64,000 nt of DNA from Ruminimicrobiellum sp045223915 (GCA_045223915.1 JBGUZU010000037.1:97055-161054), one strand, 5' to 3'; shown: positions 7,301 through 15,090, counted from the stretch's first letter. Translations and numbers: made by a program. The notes: generated by a model not told the origin, from the sequence alone.

Positions 7301-7436
7301 CGTATTTTTTAGTTTATAGCTTAGAAAAAATGCTTCGCATTTTTTGCTTATAGCTTATAGTTTAACGATATAAACAGCAACTGAAAGTTTATAGTTTATG
7401 GTTTAACGACAAACAACAAACTACCAACCAAAAACA
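7301..7436. repeat. intergenic degenerate heptad array with embedded palindrome
   Basis: This spacer between cinA and ruvX is built of imperfect 7-base units: GTTTATA and GCTTATA repeat around 7310-7365, then GTTTATA, GTTTATG, GTTTAAC and related units run in register from about 7387 to 7433. A perfect 9-bp palindrome with loop TTC (7325-7345, AAAAAATGC / GCATTTTTT) interrupts the array. Similar units flank the palindrome after thrC (9124-9176). No coding potential seen. Confidence 0.6.
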
Positions 7437-8750
7437 TTATTTTTCAACAGTCTTTGTAATTTTTTTATTTCTTGTTTTTAATATCAATCTTCTTATACTG
7501 TCAAGTGCAACATTTGTTGCTCTTTCTCTTATGTCTTGCCTTGTTCCCAAAAATTGAAATTTGTTTACTTCATTATTTCCGTTAAATGAAACTCCTATAT
7601 AAACAAGACCTACCGGTTTTTCATTACTTCCCCCGCCCGGTCCTGCAATACCCGTAATACTTATTGCATATTCGGATTTAGATAAAGAAATAATTCCGTT
7701 AAGCATTTCGTTTGCCGTTTGTTCACTTACAGCGCCGAACTGTTCCAATGTTTCTTGTTTAACCTCTAACAATTGCATTTTAGCTTCATTTGAATAAGTT
7801 ACAACTGACTCTTTAAAGCACATTGAACTTCCGGGTGTATTTGTCAGTTTTGATGACACCATACCGCCGGTACAAGATTCGGCGACGGATACAGTTCTTT
7901 TTGTTTCTATTAACATTTTTTGAACAACGCCTTCCAATGTTTCGTCGTTATATCCGTAAATGTTGTCACCTAACACATTTATAAATTCATTGTTTATATT
8001 CTTTAATGTGTCATCTATTATAAGTTCATTTTCACCGCTTACCGATACTTTTACATCTATTAAAAAGTTATGAGCCAATATCGCAAACTCAATATCTTCA
8101 TTGTTTGATAAGTAGTTTATCGTCGGTTTAATTTTTTCGTCAACCAAAGATTCTGCCATACCGCAAATATGCAGCACCAAAGTTTTTTTCATTTTTACCT
8201 GATAACTTCTCATAAAAGGTAAAACTTTTTCTTCAAACATGGGATGCATTTCTCTCGGAGGTCCGGGAAGTAAAAATATTGTTTTTCTTACTTTTTTATT
8301 TTTGTCCGAAGAATAATTGAAATGCAACATTTGTCCGGGAGCAGTTCCGAATCTGTTTTCTAAAATTTTTGCACCTTCGAGAATTTGAGCCTGTCTCTCA
8401 TTGTTTGCGGCGGGGCAATTTATTCCTCTTTTTGCAAAATATTGAACAATTGCTTTTGCAACAGATTCATCTTTATAAGTTTTCGTATTTAATATTTCCG
8501 ATACAGTTTCCACCGTTATATCGTCGAAAGTCGGTCCGAGCCCGCCGGTAACTATAATAACGGAACTTCTTTTTACCGCATCCTGCAAAACTGCTTTAAA
8601 TTCATTTTTTCTATCGGCAACGGTTGTAATCAAAGTTAACGATAAACCTATTTCGTTAAGTTTTGCACCGATAAAACTTGCATGTGTATTTAGTTTTCCT
8701 GTAAGTAATTCACTGCCGCTGCAAATTAATTCTATGTTCAATTTAATCAC
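7437..8750 (-). CDS. cinA: CinA-family protein (NMN amidohydrolase / ADP-ribose pyrophosphatase)
   Basis: Full-length two-domain CinA, 437 residues. The N-terminal MoaB/MoCF-like domain (about 4-170) has ELICSGSELLTGKLNTHASF and VTGGLGPTFDD; the C-terminal PncC domain (about 270-425) has VAESCTGGMVSSKLTNTPG and ISITGIAGPGGG. The known activities are NMN deamidation in pyridine-nucleotide salvage and ADP-ribose hydrolysis; a link to competence exists only in some hosts. Translation seems to begin at a GTG immediately after the TAG of the DUF3467 gene with no clear ribosome site, so it probably depends on coupling. A heptad-repeat spacer follows its stop codon. Confidence 0.94.
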   Translation of the reverse strand: MIKLNIELICSGSELLTGKLNTHASFIGAKLNEIGLSLTLITTVADRKNEFKAVLQDAVKRSSVIIVTGGLGPTFDDITVETVSEILNTKTYKDESVAKAIVQYFAKRGINCPAANNERQAQILEGAKILENRFGTAPGQMLHFNYSSDKNKKVRKTIFLLPGPPREMHPMFEEKVLPFMRSYQVKMKKTLVLHICGMAESLVDEKIKPTINYLSNNEDIEFAILAHNFLIDVKVSVSGENELIIDDTLKNINNEFINVLGDNIYGYNDETLEGVVQKMLIETKRTVSVAESCTGGMVSSKLTNTPGSSMCFKESVVTYSNEAKMQLLEVKQETLEQFGAVSEQTANEMLNGIISLSKSEYAISITGIAGPGGGSNEKPVGLVYIGVSFNGNNEVNKFQFLGTRQDIRERATNVALDSIRRLILKTRNKKITKTVEK

Positions 8751-9050
8751 CTAATTATAAAATTTTGATTGTTCCTGCATACTTGTTTCACTGTTTTTTA
8801 TTTGACCGAATCTCATTTCATATTTTGCAATATTGTCTTGTAATGCCTGCAAAATTCTTTTTGCATGCAACGGAGATGTTATTATTCTGTTTTTAACTTT
8901 AGCTTTACCGTTCTGCGGTTGAACAAAAATAAAATCGATAATAAATTCCGTCTGAGAATGAGTTATTAAAGCTAAATTTGAATAACTTCCGTTAGCTGTT
9001 TGTTCATCTATTTCTATTTTAATTTCTTGTTTTTTTATTTCTTCTGCCAT
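8751..9050 (-). CDS. DUF3467 family small protein
   Basis: A 99-residue cytosolic protein matching the DUF3467 pattern: SNLALITHSQTEFIIDF, VKNRIITSPLHAKRILQAL and a closing helix DNIAKYEMRFG. Members are widespread, occur as single small domains and have no settled function. Start supported by GGGAGA about 7 bases upstream. It leads a two-gene unit with cinA (adjacent stop and start), and a TATAAT with a plausible -35 lies just upstream, overlapping the thrC terminator. Confidence 0.85.
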   Translation of the reverse strand: MAEEIKKQEIKIEIDEQTANGSYSNLALITHSQTEFIIDFIFVQPQNGKAKVKNRIITSPLHAKRILQALQDNIAKYEMRFGQIKNSETSMQEQSKFYN

Positions 9051-9083
9051 AATTTTCTCCCGCTATAGTTTCCTTACCCTGAT

Positions 9084-9112
9084 ATTATACAAAAAAAACG
9101 GCAATGTCTTAA
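9084..9112 (-). promoter_or_regulatory. candidate promoter of DUF3467-cinA
   Basis: Minus-strand TATAAT at 9084-9089 lies 17 bases downstream of TTAAGA (9107-9112). The -35 falls in the loop of the thrC terminator hairpin, so termination and initiation signals are interleaved. The -10 is strong and the -35 weak. Confidence 0.45.
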
Positions 9113-9123
9113 CATTGCCGTTT
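9096..9123 (-). terminator. rho-independent terminator of thrC
   Basis: A 12-bp perfect stem (AAACGGCAATGT / ACATTGCCGTTT) with a 4-base loop; on the minus strand it runs straight into eight T (9091-9098). It ends the thrC transcript before the DUF3467-cinA unit. Confidence 0.93.
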
Positions 9124-9176
9124 AACTATAAACTCTAAGCTATAAGCTTTAAGCTAAAAATTGCAAAGCGATTTTT
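9124..9176. repeat. heptad array plus palindrome overlapping the thrC stop codon
   Basis: Units such as TATAAAC, TCTAAGC, TATAAGC and TTTAAGC follow one another in a 7-base register (about 9127-9154). They abut a 9-bp palindrome (9156-9176, one T.G pair, loop AAA) whose outer bases overlap the TAA of thrC. It matches the arrangement at 7301-7436 in the opposite orientation. Confidence 0.6.
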
Positions 9177-10239
9177 ATAAACCTATTGCCTTTATAATTT
9201 CTTTCATATCTGCTTTAACTTGTGTAGGTTTTGTCGAATTTTTAACCGCATTGTCAGGATCTTTCAATCCGTGACCTGTTAATATACAAACCGCCGTTAC
9301 ATCTTTTTGATCTTTAAAATAACCTTTTCTTGTATATTTTAATAAACCTGCAAACGATGATGCGGAAGCCGGTTCGGCAAAAACACCCTCGTGTCTTGCT
9401 ATCATTTTGTATGCTTCTATAATATCGTCATCACTAACCATATCTATAACACCTTTAGATTCATCTCTTGCTTCTTCGGCTGTCTTCCAGGATGCAGGAT
9501 TACCGATTCTTATTGCCGTAGCCAATGTTTCAGGTTTTTCTATAGGATAACCTCTAACTATAGGAGCTGCACCTTCCGCTTGGAATCCCATAATTTTAGG
9601 TAATGCATATTTTTCAGGGAACAACTGATTAAATTCTTTATAACCTTTCCAATATGCAGTAATATTACCTGCATTTCCTACCGGCATAAACTGATAATCG
9701 GGAGCTTTTTCCAAATATTCACAAATTTCAAAAGCACCTGTTTTTTGTCCTTGTATTCTGTAAGGGTTAATTGAATTTACTAAAGTTAACGGATAATTTT
9801 TGCTTAAATCTTTTACAAGTTCCAAAGCTTTATCGAAGTTTCCGTCTATTTCAAGAACCAATGCTCCGTGCATAACCGCTTGTGAAAGTTTACCCAAAGC
9901 AATTTTTCCTTCAGGAATTAAAACTACACATTTTATTCCTGCTCTTGCCGCATAAGCTGCTGCAGATGCAGATGTATTACCTGTAGAAGCACAGATAACG
10001 GCTTTACTGCCCTCTTCAACGGCTTTTGATACAGCCATTGTCATTCCTCTGTCTTTAAAGGAACCTGTAGGGTTTAATCCTTCATATTTAAAATATATTG
10101 TTCCCGGGAAACCTATTTCTTTTGCAAGGTTTCTTGCAGGAATTAAAGGAGTATCTCCTTCATGTAATGTTATTACCGGAGTTTTATCACTTACCGGCAA
10201 GTATTTCCTGTATTTTTCAATTAAACCTTTATATGCCAT
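9175..10239 (-). CDS. thrC: threonine synthase
   Basis: PLP enzyme that converts O-phospho-L-homoserine to threonine, the last step of threonine biosynthesis; cytosolic. The 354 residues correspond to the short, class II-like form. Lys62 in NPTGSFKDRGMTMAV forms the Schiff base; CASTGNTSASAAAYAARAG and PVGNAGNITAYWKGY contact the phosphate and PLP. Start supported by GAGGTAAAAA before the ATG. No hom or thrB gene lies in the window. The 5' side is unusual: a 4.5-copy tandem octamer begins 18 bases upstream of the start codon. Its 3' side ends at a good terminator. Confidence 0.96.
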   Translation of the reverse strand: MAYKGLIEKYRKYLPVSDKTPVITLHEGDTPLIPARNLAKEIGFPGTIYFKYEGLNPTGSFKDRGMTMAVSKAVEEGSKAVICASTGNTSASAAAYAARAGIKCVVLIPEGKIALGKLSQAVMHGALVLEIDGNFDKALELVKDLSKNYPLTLVNSINPYRIQGQKTGAFEICEYLEKAPDYQFMPVGNAGNITAYWKGYKEFNQLFPEKYALPKIMGFQAEGAAPIVRGYPIEKPETLATAIRIGNPASWKTAEEARDESKGVIDMVSDDDIIEAYKMIARHEGVFAEPASASSFAGLLKYTRKGYFKDQKDVTAVCILTGHGLKDPDNAVKNSTKPTQVKADMKEIIKAIGL

Positions 10240-10256
10240 TTTTTACCTCTTTTTTT

Positions 10257-10292
10257 GAAGATTAGAAGATTTGAAGATTAGAAGATTGGAAG
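10257..10292. repeat. tandem octamer repeat upstream of thrC
   Basis: Four and a half in-register copies of an 8-base unit GAAGATTN (last base A, T, A, G), beginning 18 bases upstream of the thrC ATG, in its 5' leader or promoter. Copy-number change would alter thrC leader length. A palindrome (10302-10322) and a second, degenerate octamer array (about 10337-10384) follow. Confidence 0.8.
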
Positions 10293-10301
10293 CTAAGTTG
10301 T

Positions 10302-10322
10302 AAAATTTGCTTTGCAAATTTT
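10302..10322. repeat. AT-rich palindrome between two octamer arrays
   Basis: Perfect 9-bp stem AAAATTTGC / GCAAATTTT with loop TTT, in the thrS-thrC gap. It has the same plan as the palindromes at 3084, 7325, 9156 and 53073. Confidence 0.7.
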
Positions 10323-10336
10323 GTCAATATTTTATA

Positions 10337-10384
10337 TTCCTCTTTTCTTCTATTCTTTCATTCCTCCAAACATCTATTCTTCTA
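10337..10384. repeat. degenerate period-8 array downstream of thrS
   Basis: Pyrimidine-rich units in an 8-base register (CTTCTATT, CTTTCATT, CATCTATT, CTTCTATC with one divergent unit between) end 7 bases from the thrS stop. On the opposite strand these read GAATAGAAG-like, related to the octamers at 10257-10292 and 39738-39775. Confidence 0.5.
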
Positions 10385-10390
10385 TCGTTA

Positions 10391-12115
10391 TTATTTTTTA
10401 TTCTTTACATCTTCTTTTATAAGTTCAATGAATTTTTCTACAGGCATTGAACCTAAATCTTTATTTCCTCTTGCTCTAACTGCAACTGCTCCGTTTTCAA
10501 CTTCTTTACCGCCAACAACTAAAAGATAAGGAATCTTTTGCATTGCATTTTCTCTTATCTTGTGACCGATTTTTTCGTTTCTGTCGTCGAAGTTTACTCT
10601 TATTCCTGCTTCTTTTAATTTTTTAACAACATCTTTACAATACTGTTCTTGCTCCGGAGCAATATTTAAAACTGCTGCTTGAACAGGTGACAACCATACA
10701 GGTAATGCTCCTGCATAATGTTCGAGCAATACACCGATAAATCTTTCAAAAGAACCCATCAATGCTCTGTGAACCATGTAAGGTCTTGCCTTTTTGCCTT
10801 CTTTATCTATGTAATAAATATCGAATCTTTCAGGTAAATTGAAATCGAACTGTATTGTAGAACACTGCCACAATCTTCCGATAGCATCTTTTATCTTAAT
10901 ATCTATCTTAGGACCGTAAAATGCTCCGCCGCCTGCATCTATTTCATAATCGTAACCTGTTTTCTTCAATGCATTTTCAAGAGATTTTTCAGCATCGTTC
11001 CATTTTTCTATTTCACCTACATACTTCTTTTCAGGTCTTGTTGCCAAATAGATTTTATATTCGTTAAATCCAAACATTTTTAAACAATCTATTGCCATTT
11101 TAAATACGGTCAAAATTTCTTCTTCCAAAAGCTCGGGTTGAACAATAACATGTCCATCGTCTTGTGTAAATCCTCTTACTCTCATAAGACCGTGTAATAC
11201 ACCCGACTTTTCAAATCTGTAAACTGTTCCCAATTCTCCGTATCTTATAGGAAGTTCTCTGTAAGAATGAAGTTTTGTTTTATAAATCATTAAGTGCATA
11301 GGGCAATTCATAGGTTTTACTCTGTAAGGTTTGCCTTCAATTTCCATAGGAGCATACATATTTTCGGAATATGTTTGTAAGTGACCGCTTATTGCATAAA
11401 GTTCTTCACTTGCAATATGAGGGGTACACAACAAATCGTATCCGTTATCCAAATGAAATTGTTTCCATTCGGTTTCGATTATATTTCTAAGCATAGCACC
11501 TTTAGGATGCCACAAAACAAGACCGCCGCCGACTGCATCGTTTATAGAGAACAAATCAAGTTCTTTACCTAATTTTCTGTGATCTCTTTTTGCAGCTTCT
11601 TCAAGTTTCTTTAAATATTCATCTAAATCTTTTTTTGAATAAAATGCTGTTCCGTAAATTCTTTGTAATTGTTCTCTGTCGGAATCTCCTCTCCAATAAG
11701 CACCTGCTACGGACAAAAGTTTAAAATATTTTATTTCGCCTGTAGATTTTATATGAGGTCCTCTGCAAAGATCTGTAAACTGTCCGGACTGATAAAATGT
11801 TACGGTGTCGTCGGTAATAGCTTCCGCCAATTCTTTTTTATATTTTTCACCTTTTTCTTCAAAGAGTTTTATTGCATCCGCTTTGTTTACTGTTGTGCAA
11901 ATAAAAGGATCATCTTTTTTTGCAAGTTCGTGCATTTTCTCTTCTATTTTTGATAAATCTTCAACGGTGAAAGGTTCTTTTCTGTCGAAATCATAATAAA
12001 AACCGTCTTCTATTGAAGGACCTATAGCAACTTTTGTTCCCGGAAACAATTCCAAAACTGCTGCTGCCATAAGATGTGATGTTGAATGTCTTAACGTCTG
12101 TAAATCTTTTTCCAT
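10391..12115 (-). CDS. thrS: threonine--tRNA ligase lacking the TGS domain
   Basis: Class II aminoacyl-tRNA synthetase that charges tRNA-Thr; cytosolic. It begins directly with the editing domain (LRHSTSHLMAAAVLELF, His-x3-His at 10-14; CRGPH near 117), then the catalytic core with MNCPMHLMIY (zinc Cys), RYGELGTVYRFEKSG (motif 2) and the C-terminal anticodon-binding domain. At 574 residues it is about 60 shorter than usual because the N-terminal TGS/N1 domain is missing. The start is supported by AGAAGG seven bases upstream, and there is little room for a longer reading frame. No T-box leader is present in the 31 bases before the next gene. Confidence 0.96.
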   Translation of the reverse strand: MEKDLQTLRHSTSHLMAAAVLELFPGTKVAIGPSIEDGFYYDFDRKEPFTVEDLSKIEEKMHELAKKDDPFICTTVNKADAIKLFEEKGEKYKKELAEAITDDTVTFYQSGQFTDLCRGPHIKSTGEIKYFKLLSVAGAYWRGDSDREQLQRIYGTAFYSKKDLDEYLKKLEEAAKRDHRKLGKELDLFSINDAVGGGLVLWHPKGAMLRNIIETEWKQFHLDNGYDLLCTPHIASEELYAISGHLQTYSENMYAPMEIEGKPYRVKPMNCPMHLMIYKTKLHSYRELPIRYGELGTVYRFEKSGVLHGLMRVRGFTQDDGHVIVQPELLEEEILTVFKMAIDCLKMFGFNEYKIYLATRPEKKYVGEIEKWNDAEKSLENALKKTGYDYEIDAGGGAFYGPKIDIKIKDAIGRLWQCSTIQFDFNLPERFDIYYIDKEGKKARPYMVHRALMGSFERFIGVLLEHYAGALPVWLSPVQAAVLNIAPEQEQYCKDVVKKLKEAGIRVNFDDRNEKIGHKIRENAMQKIPYLLVVGGKEVENGAVAVRARGNKDLGSMPVEKFIELIKEDVKNKK

Positions 12116-12146
12116 TTTTTGCCTTCTTTACTAATTATATTACTGT

Positions 12147-12539
12147 TTAATTTGATTCTTCTTTTATATTAAAAAGTTTAAATAAATTTGTTTTTATTTC
12201 TTCTGCTTTATATTTTCCGCTGTCATCTCTAAAACACTCTATATTCATGCAAACGGCGAAATTATGTACTTTTGCTATCTCTGTTTCACTAAAAAGTATG
12301 TTAAAACTTTTGTATCCGTTTTCCAAGCAAAGATTTGCACATCTTAACATACAAAAATTTTTTGCATGAAACCAACTATCATTACTCATAAACTGAACTT
12401 CATACATATCTGTTTGCAACATAGCTTCATAATATCCATAATGTAATGGAGTTCTTGCTTTTGCATTGTATCTTACCCCGGCAAAACCAGTTGATACAAG
12501 GAACAAACATAAACTTAAAACAAAGAATATTTTTTTCAT
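12147..12539 (-). CDS. small secreted protein, CC0125/CC1285-like
   Basis: A 130-residue exported protein with signal peptide MKKIFFVLSLCLFLVSTGFAG. The mature segment YEVQFMSNDSWFHAKNFCMLRCANLCLENGYKSFNI resembles the core of a family of small proteobacterial lipoproteins (pattern: strand, GN-x-S/T, then LLRAAELCLE-x-GY-x-F), but here there is no lipobox and the two Ala-Ala positions are Cys-Ala. Five cysteines in the mature part suggest disulfides. Function unknown. It follows thrS's strand and order (31 bases upstream of thrS), but a large inverted repeat separates it from pckG. The family link is by pattern and moderate. Confidence 0.6.
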   Translation of the reverse strand: MKKIFFVLSLCLFLVSTGFAGVRYNAKARTPLHYGYYEAMLQTDMYEVQFMSNDSWFHAKNFCMLRCANLCLENGYKSFNILFSETEIAKVHNFAVCMNIECFRDDSGKYKAEEIKTNLFKLFNIKEESN

Positions 12540-12555
12540 AACAAAAATCTTTTAA

Positions 12556-12668
12556 GACCTTAAGATTTTCGGTTAGAATGAAGCAACTAACGAATGAAGT
12601 GTACTTGGATCCCGTAAGGGTGTACTCGATTGAGTTAGTTGCAAAATTATAACCAAAATATTAAGGTC
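12556..12668. repeat. 113-bp multi-part inverted repeat / structured RNA or DNA element
   Basis: Outer arms of about 20 bases pair with two mismatches and one gap (12556-12575 with 12650-12668, GACCTTAA...GGTTA against TAACC...TTAAGGTC). Inside lies a perfect 9-bp stem GCAACTAAC / GTTAGTTGC (12583-12591, 12634-12642). At the tip GTAC/GTAC flanks a CCC-GTAA-GGG hairpin (12611-12620), a GNRA-type loop if transcribed on the plus strand. It fills the space between pckG and the secreted-protein gene. It is not a simple terminator and no repeat copy was seen. Confidence 0.6.
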
Positions 12669-12674
12669 GCTATA

Positions 12675-14438
12675 TTAAGCAAATTTTTTCTTTAAATCAT
12701 CAAGTTGTTTTCTCAACGCTTTCGGCAATCTGTCACCGAACTTTGCATAAAATTCCTCTATCAAAGGAATTTCTTTTTGCCATTCTTCTTTAGAAACTTT
12801 AAACAATTTATCCAAAGTTTCCTTAGATATATCAAGACCTGCCAAATCCAAATCTTCTACTTTCGGGAACAACCCGATTTCTTTTTCCTGAGCTTCAACT
12901 TTACCTTCAATTCTGTCTATCATCCATTTTAACACTCTGGAATTATCTCTGAATCCCGGCCACATATAATTTCCGTCTTCATCTTTTCTAAACCAGTTAA
13001 CCATAAATATTTTCGGTAACACTTTTGCTCTTTTTGCAAAGCTTAACCAATGACCGAAATAGTCACCCATGTTATAACCGCAGAACGGTAACATAGACAT
13101 AGGATCTCTTCTTACGGCACCTACTTTACCTGCAGCTGCTGCAGTTGTTTCAGAACCGATAATTGATGCATCAAATACACCGTTTTCCCAACTTGTACTT
13201 TCGTATACCAAAGGAATTGTGGATTTTCTTCTGCCGCCGAATATAATACCTGAAATAGGTACTCCCTGAGGATCATCAAATTCCTTTGCAAGTGTCGGAC
13301 AGTTATATGTTGAAACCGTAAATCTTGAATTTTTGTGTGCCGCAACTTCACCTGAATTCTTATCGTATTTCTTTCCGTGCCAATCAATTAAATTTTCCGG
13401 AGTTTCGGAATATCCTTCCCACCATGGTGTATTGTCGTCTGCATTAACTGCAGTGTTTGTATACAATGTAGGGAAGAATTTGTTGTTCTTCAATGTTTCT
13501 ACCATTATAGGATTTGTATTTTTACCTGTTCCGGGTGCTACACCGAAAAATCCCATTTCCGGGTTCATTGCATAAAGTCTTCCGTCCGGTCCGACATTAA
13601 TCCATGCAATATCGTCACCCAATGTCCAAACTTTATAACCTTTCAAAACAGGATTCAACAATGCAAGATTTGTTTTTCCGCATGCCGACGGGAAAGAACC
13701 TAAGAAATAAGTTTTTTTACCTTTAGGATCTTCTACACCGATTATTATCATGTGTTCCGCAAGCCAGCCTTCTTTATACCCCAAATAAGAACCGATTCTT
13801 AAAGAACAACATTTTTTACCGAGCAATGCATTTCCGCCGTACCCTGAACCGAAGCTCATAACTAAGTTTTCTTGAGGAAAATGCATAATATATCTTCTTT
13901 CGGGATTAACATCACCGATAGAGTGCATACCTTTAAAGAAATCGTTTGAATTGCCTATTTTATCTATAGCTACTTTTCCCGTTCTTGTCATGATTCTCAT
14001 ACTTATTGCAACATAAACGGAATCCGTAACTTCAACACAACATTTTGAATAAGGAGATTTCGGGTTACCCATAAGGAAAGGAATTACATACATTGTTCTT
14101 CCTTTCATACAACCTTTAAAAAGAGAATTTAATTTTGTTTTTGCTTCCGCAGGATCCATCCAATTGTTGTTTGGTCCTGCATCTTCTTTGTTAGGTAAAC
14201 AAATAAATGTTAATTGTTCTGTTCTTGCAACATCGTTAGGATTAGATCTGTGCCAATATGCACCGTAAAACTCATCTTGATTTAATTTTTCCAAAACAGG
14301 ATGACCGTCGATTTGTTCTTTTTCTCCGATATCGGCCAATCTTTTACCTTCTTCTTCGGAACCGTCCATCCAATATACTTTGTCCGGTTGCATCAATGCA
14401 ATCTGTTCATCAACCCAATTCTGTAAAGGTGTTTTCAT
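12675..14438 (-). CDS. pckG: phosphoenolpyruvate carboxykinase (GTP)
   Basis: Interconverts oxaloacetate plus GTP with PEP plus CO2 and GDP; cytosolic. The 587 residues are the standard GTP-family length. The family P-loop FPSACGKTN is at 249-257, with its catalytic Cys253; FGSGYGGNALLGKKC (196-210) and the lid region RDPMSMLPFCGYNMGDYF are intact. In anaerobes it often runs in the carboxylating direction, fixing CO2 on glycolytic PEP. PEP is also the phosphate donor of the PTS encoded 5 kb away, so this enzyme draws on the same pool. It is 51 bases downstream of ndk, probably on one transcript; NDK can supply GTP. Confidence 0.97.
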   Translation of the reverse strand: MKTPLQNWVDEQIALMQPDKVYWMDGSEEEGKRLADIGEKEQIDGHPVLEKLNQDEFYGAYWHRSNPNDVARTEQLTFICLPNKEDAGPNNNWMDPAEAKTKLNSLFKGCMKGRTMYVIPFLMGNPKSPYSKCCVEVTDSVYVAISMRIMTRTGKVAIDKIGNSNDFFKGMHSIGDVNPERRYIMHFPQENLVMSFGSGYGGNALLGKKCCSLRIGSYLGYKEGWLAEHMIIIGVEDPKGKKTYFLGSFPSACGKTNLALLNPVLKGYKVWTLGDDIAWINVGPDGRLYAMNPEMGFFGVAPGTGKNTNPIMVETLKNNKFFPTLYTNTAVNADDNTPWWEGYSETPENLIDWHGKKYDKNSGEVAAHKNSRFTVSTYNCPTLAKEFDDPQGVPISGIIFGGRRKSTIPLVYESTSWENGVFDASIIGSETTAAAAGKVGAVRRDPMSMLPFCGYNMGDYFGHWLSFAKRAKVLPKIFMVNWFRKDEDGNYMWPGFRDNSRVLKWMIDRIEGKVEAQEKEIGLFPKVEDLDLAGLDISKETLDKLFKVSKEEWQKEIPLIEEFYAKFGDRLPKALRKQLDDLKKKFA

Positions 14439-14489
14439 TTTCTCTCTTTTCTCCTGAATATATTTTTAAATTTTTATTTATTTCTGTCG

Positions 14490-15002
14490 TTAAGCCCAAA
14501 CTTGTTTTTCTTCGGTTACAGTTTCTTTCTTTGTCGGATAAACTTCTTCCGTTAACTCACTCGGACTAAACCAAAGTTGTATTTCTCTTTTTGCATCGTT
14601 TATATCCGAAGAACAATGAACTACATTTTCCATTGTTCCGTTTTTAGCTATTCTTCCGTAAGAACCTCTTATTGTAGTAGGATCCGCATTTTCAGGATTT
14701 GTTGCACCTACAATTTCTCTTAATTTCGATATTGCATTTTCCCCTTTATAAACAAATGCAATTACTCTGTCATAAGGTGCTCCGCCAAAAGTTTTTCCTT
14801 GAATAAAATCCAAAACATCTTCAAAAAAAGGTTTATCTTTCAAATGTCTGTAATGTTCGCTTGCCAACTCTCTTGAAACCTTTACAACTTTTGAACCGAT
14901 AATATGAAAACCCGTTTGTGAAAGTTTAGATAAAACATTTCCCGTTAAAGATTTCTTTACTCCGTCGGGTTTTATTAAAATCAAAGCATATTCCATTGCC
15001 AT
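14490..15002 (-). CDS. ndk: nucleoside-diphosphate kinase, long variant
   Basis: Transfers phosphate from ATP to NDPs via a phosphohistidine. The 170 residues exceed the usual 140-150. ALILIKPDGVKK (N-terminal strand with the nucleotide Lys), the TNPENADPTTIRGSYG loop and the catalytic His in NVVHCSSD followed by AKREIQLWF identify it. Compared with common enzymes the HGSDS motif reads HCSSD and the RGDF motif reads RGSY, with a small insertion before the His and a polar C-terminal tail of about 25 residues. It is transcribed from a strong promoter with a roughly 80-base leader containing a hairpin, and is probably co-transcribed with pckG. Confidence 0.92.
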   Translation of the reverse strand: MAMEYALILIKPDGVKKSLTGNVLSKLSQTGFHIIGSKVVKVSRELASEHYRHLKDKPFFEDVLDFIQGKTFGGAPYDRVIAFVYKGENAISKLREIVGATNPENADPTTIRGSYGRIAKNGTMENVVHCSSDINDAKREIQLWFSPSELTEEVYPTKKETVTEEKQVWA

Positions 15003-15033
15003 TTTTAATCTCCAAAAATAAATATAAAATAAA

Positions 15034-15062
15034 AGAATTGCAGCAACGATTGCTACAATTCT
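15034..15062 (-). promoter_or_regulatory. hairpin in the ndk 5' leader, attenuator-like
   Basis: On the minus strand 13 base pairs (one G.U) close a 3-base loop, and the stem is followed by CTTTTATTTT. This resembles a weak intrinsic terminator, but it sits between the ndk promoter (15091-15119) and the ndk start (15002). No gene upstream would need it. Confidence 0.5.
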
Positions 15063-15090
15063 AAAAAATCACAATAATAACAATCAATAT

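Noticed and set aside
12116..12146. T-box or other riboswitch in front of thrS
   Set aside because: Only 31 bases separate thrS from the preceding gene, too short for a T-box; no specifier or antiterminator stem seen.
12583..12642. Integron attC site or dif-like recombination site
   Set aside because: The arms GCAACTAAC/GTTAGTTGC look superficially similar, but the RYYYAAC/GTTRRRY core with proper spacing is not met, and no integrase or cassette array is nearby.
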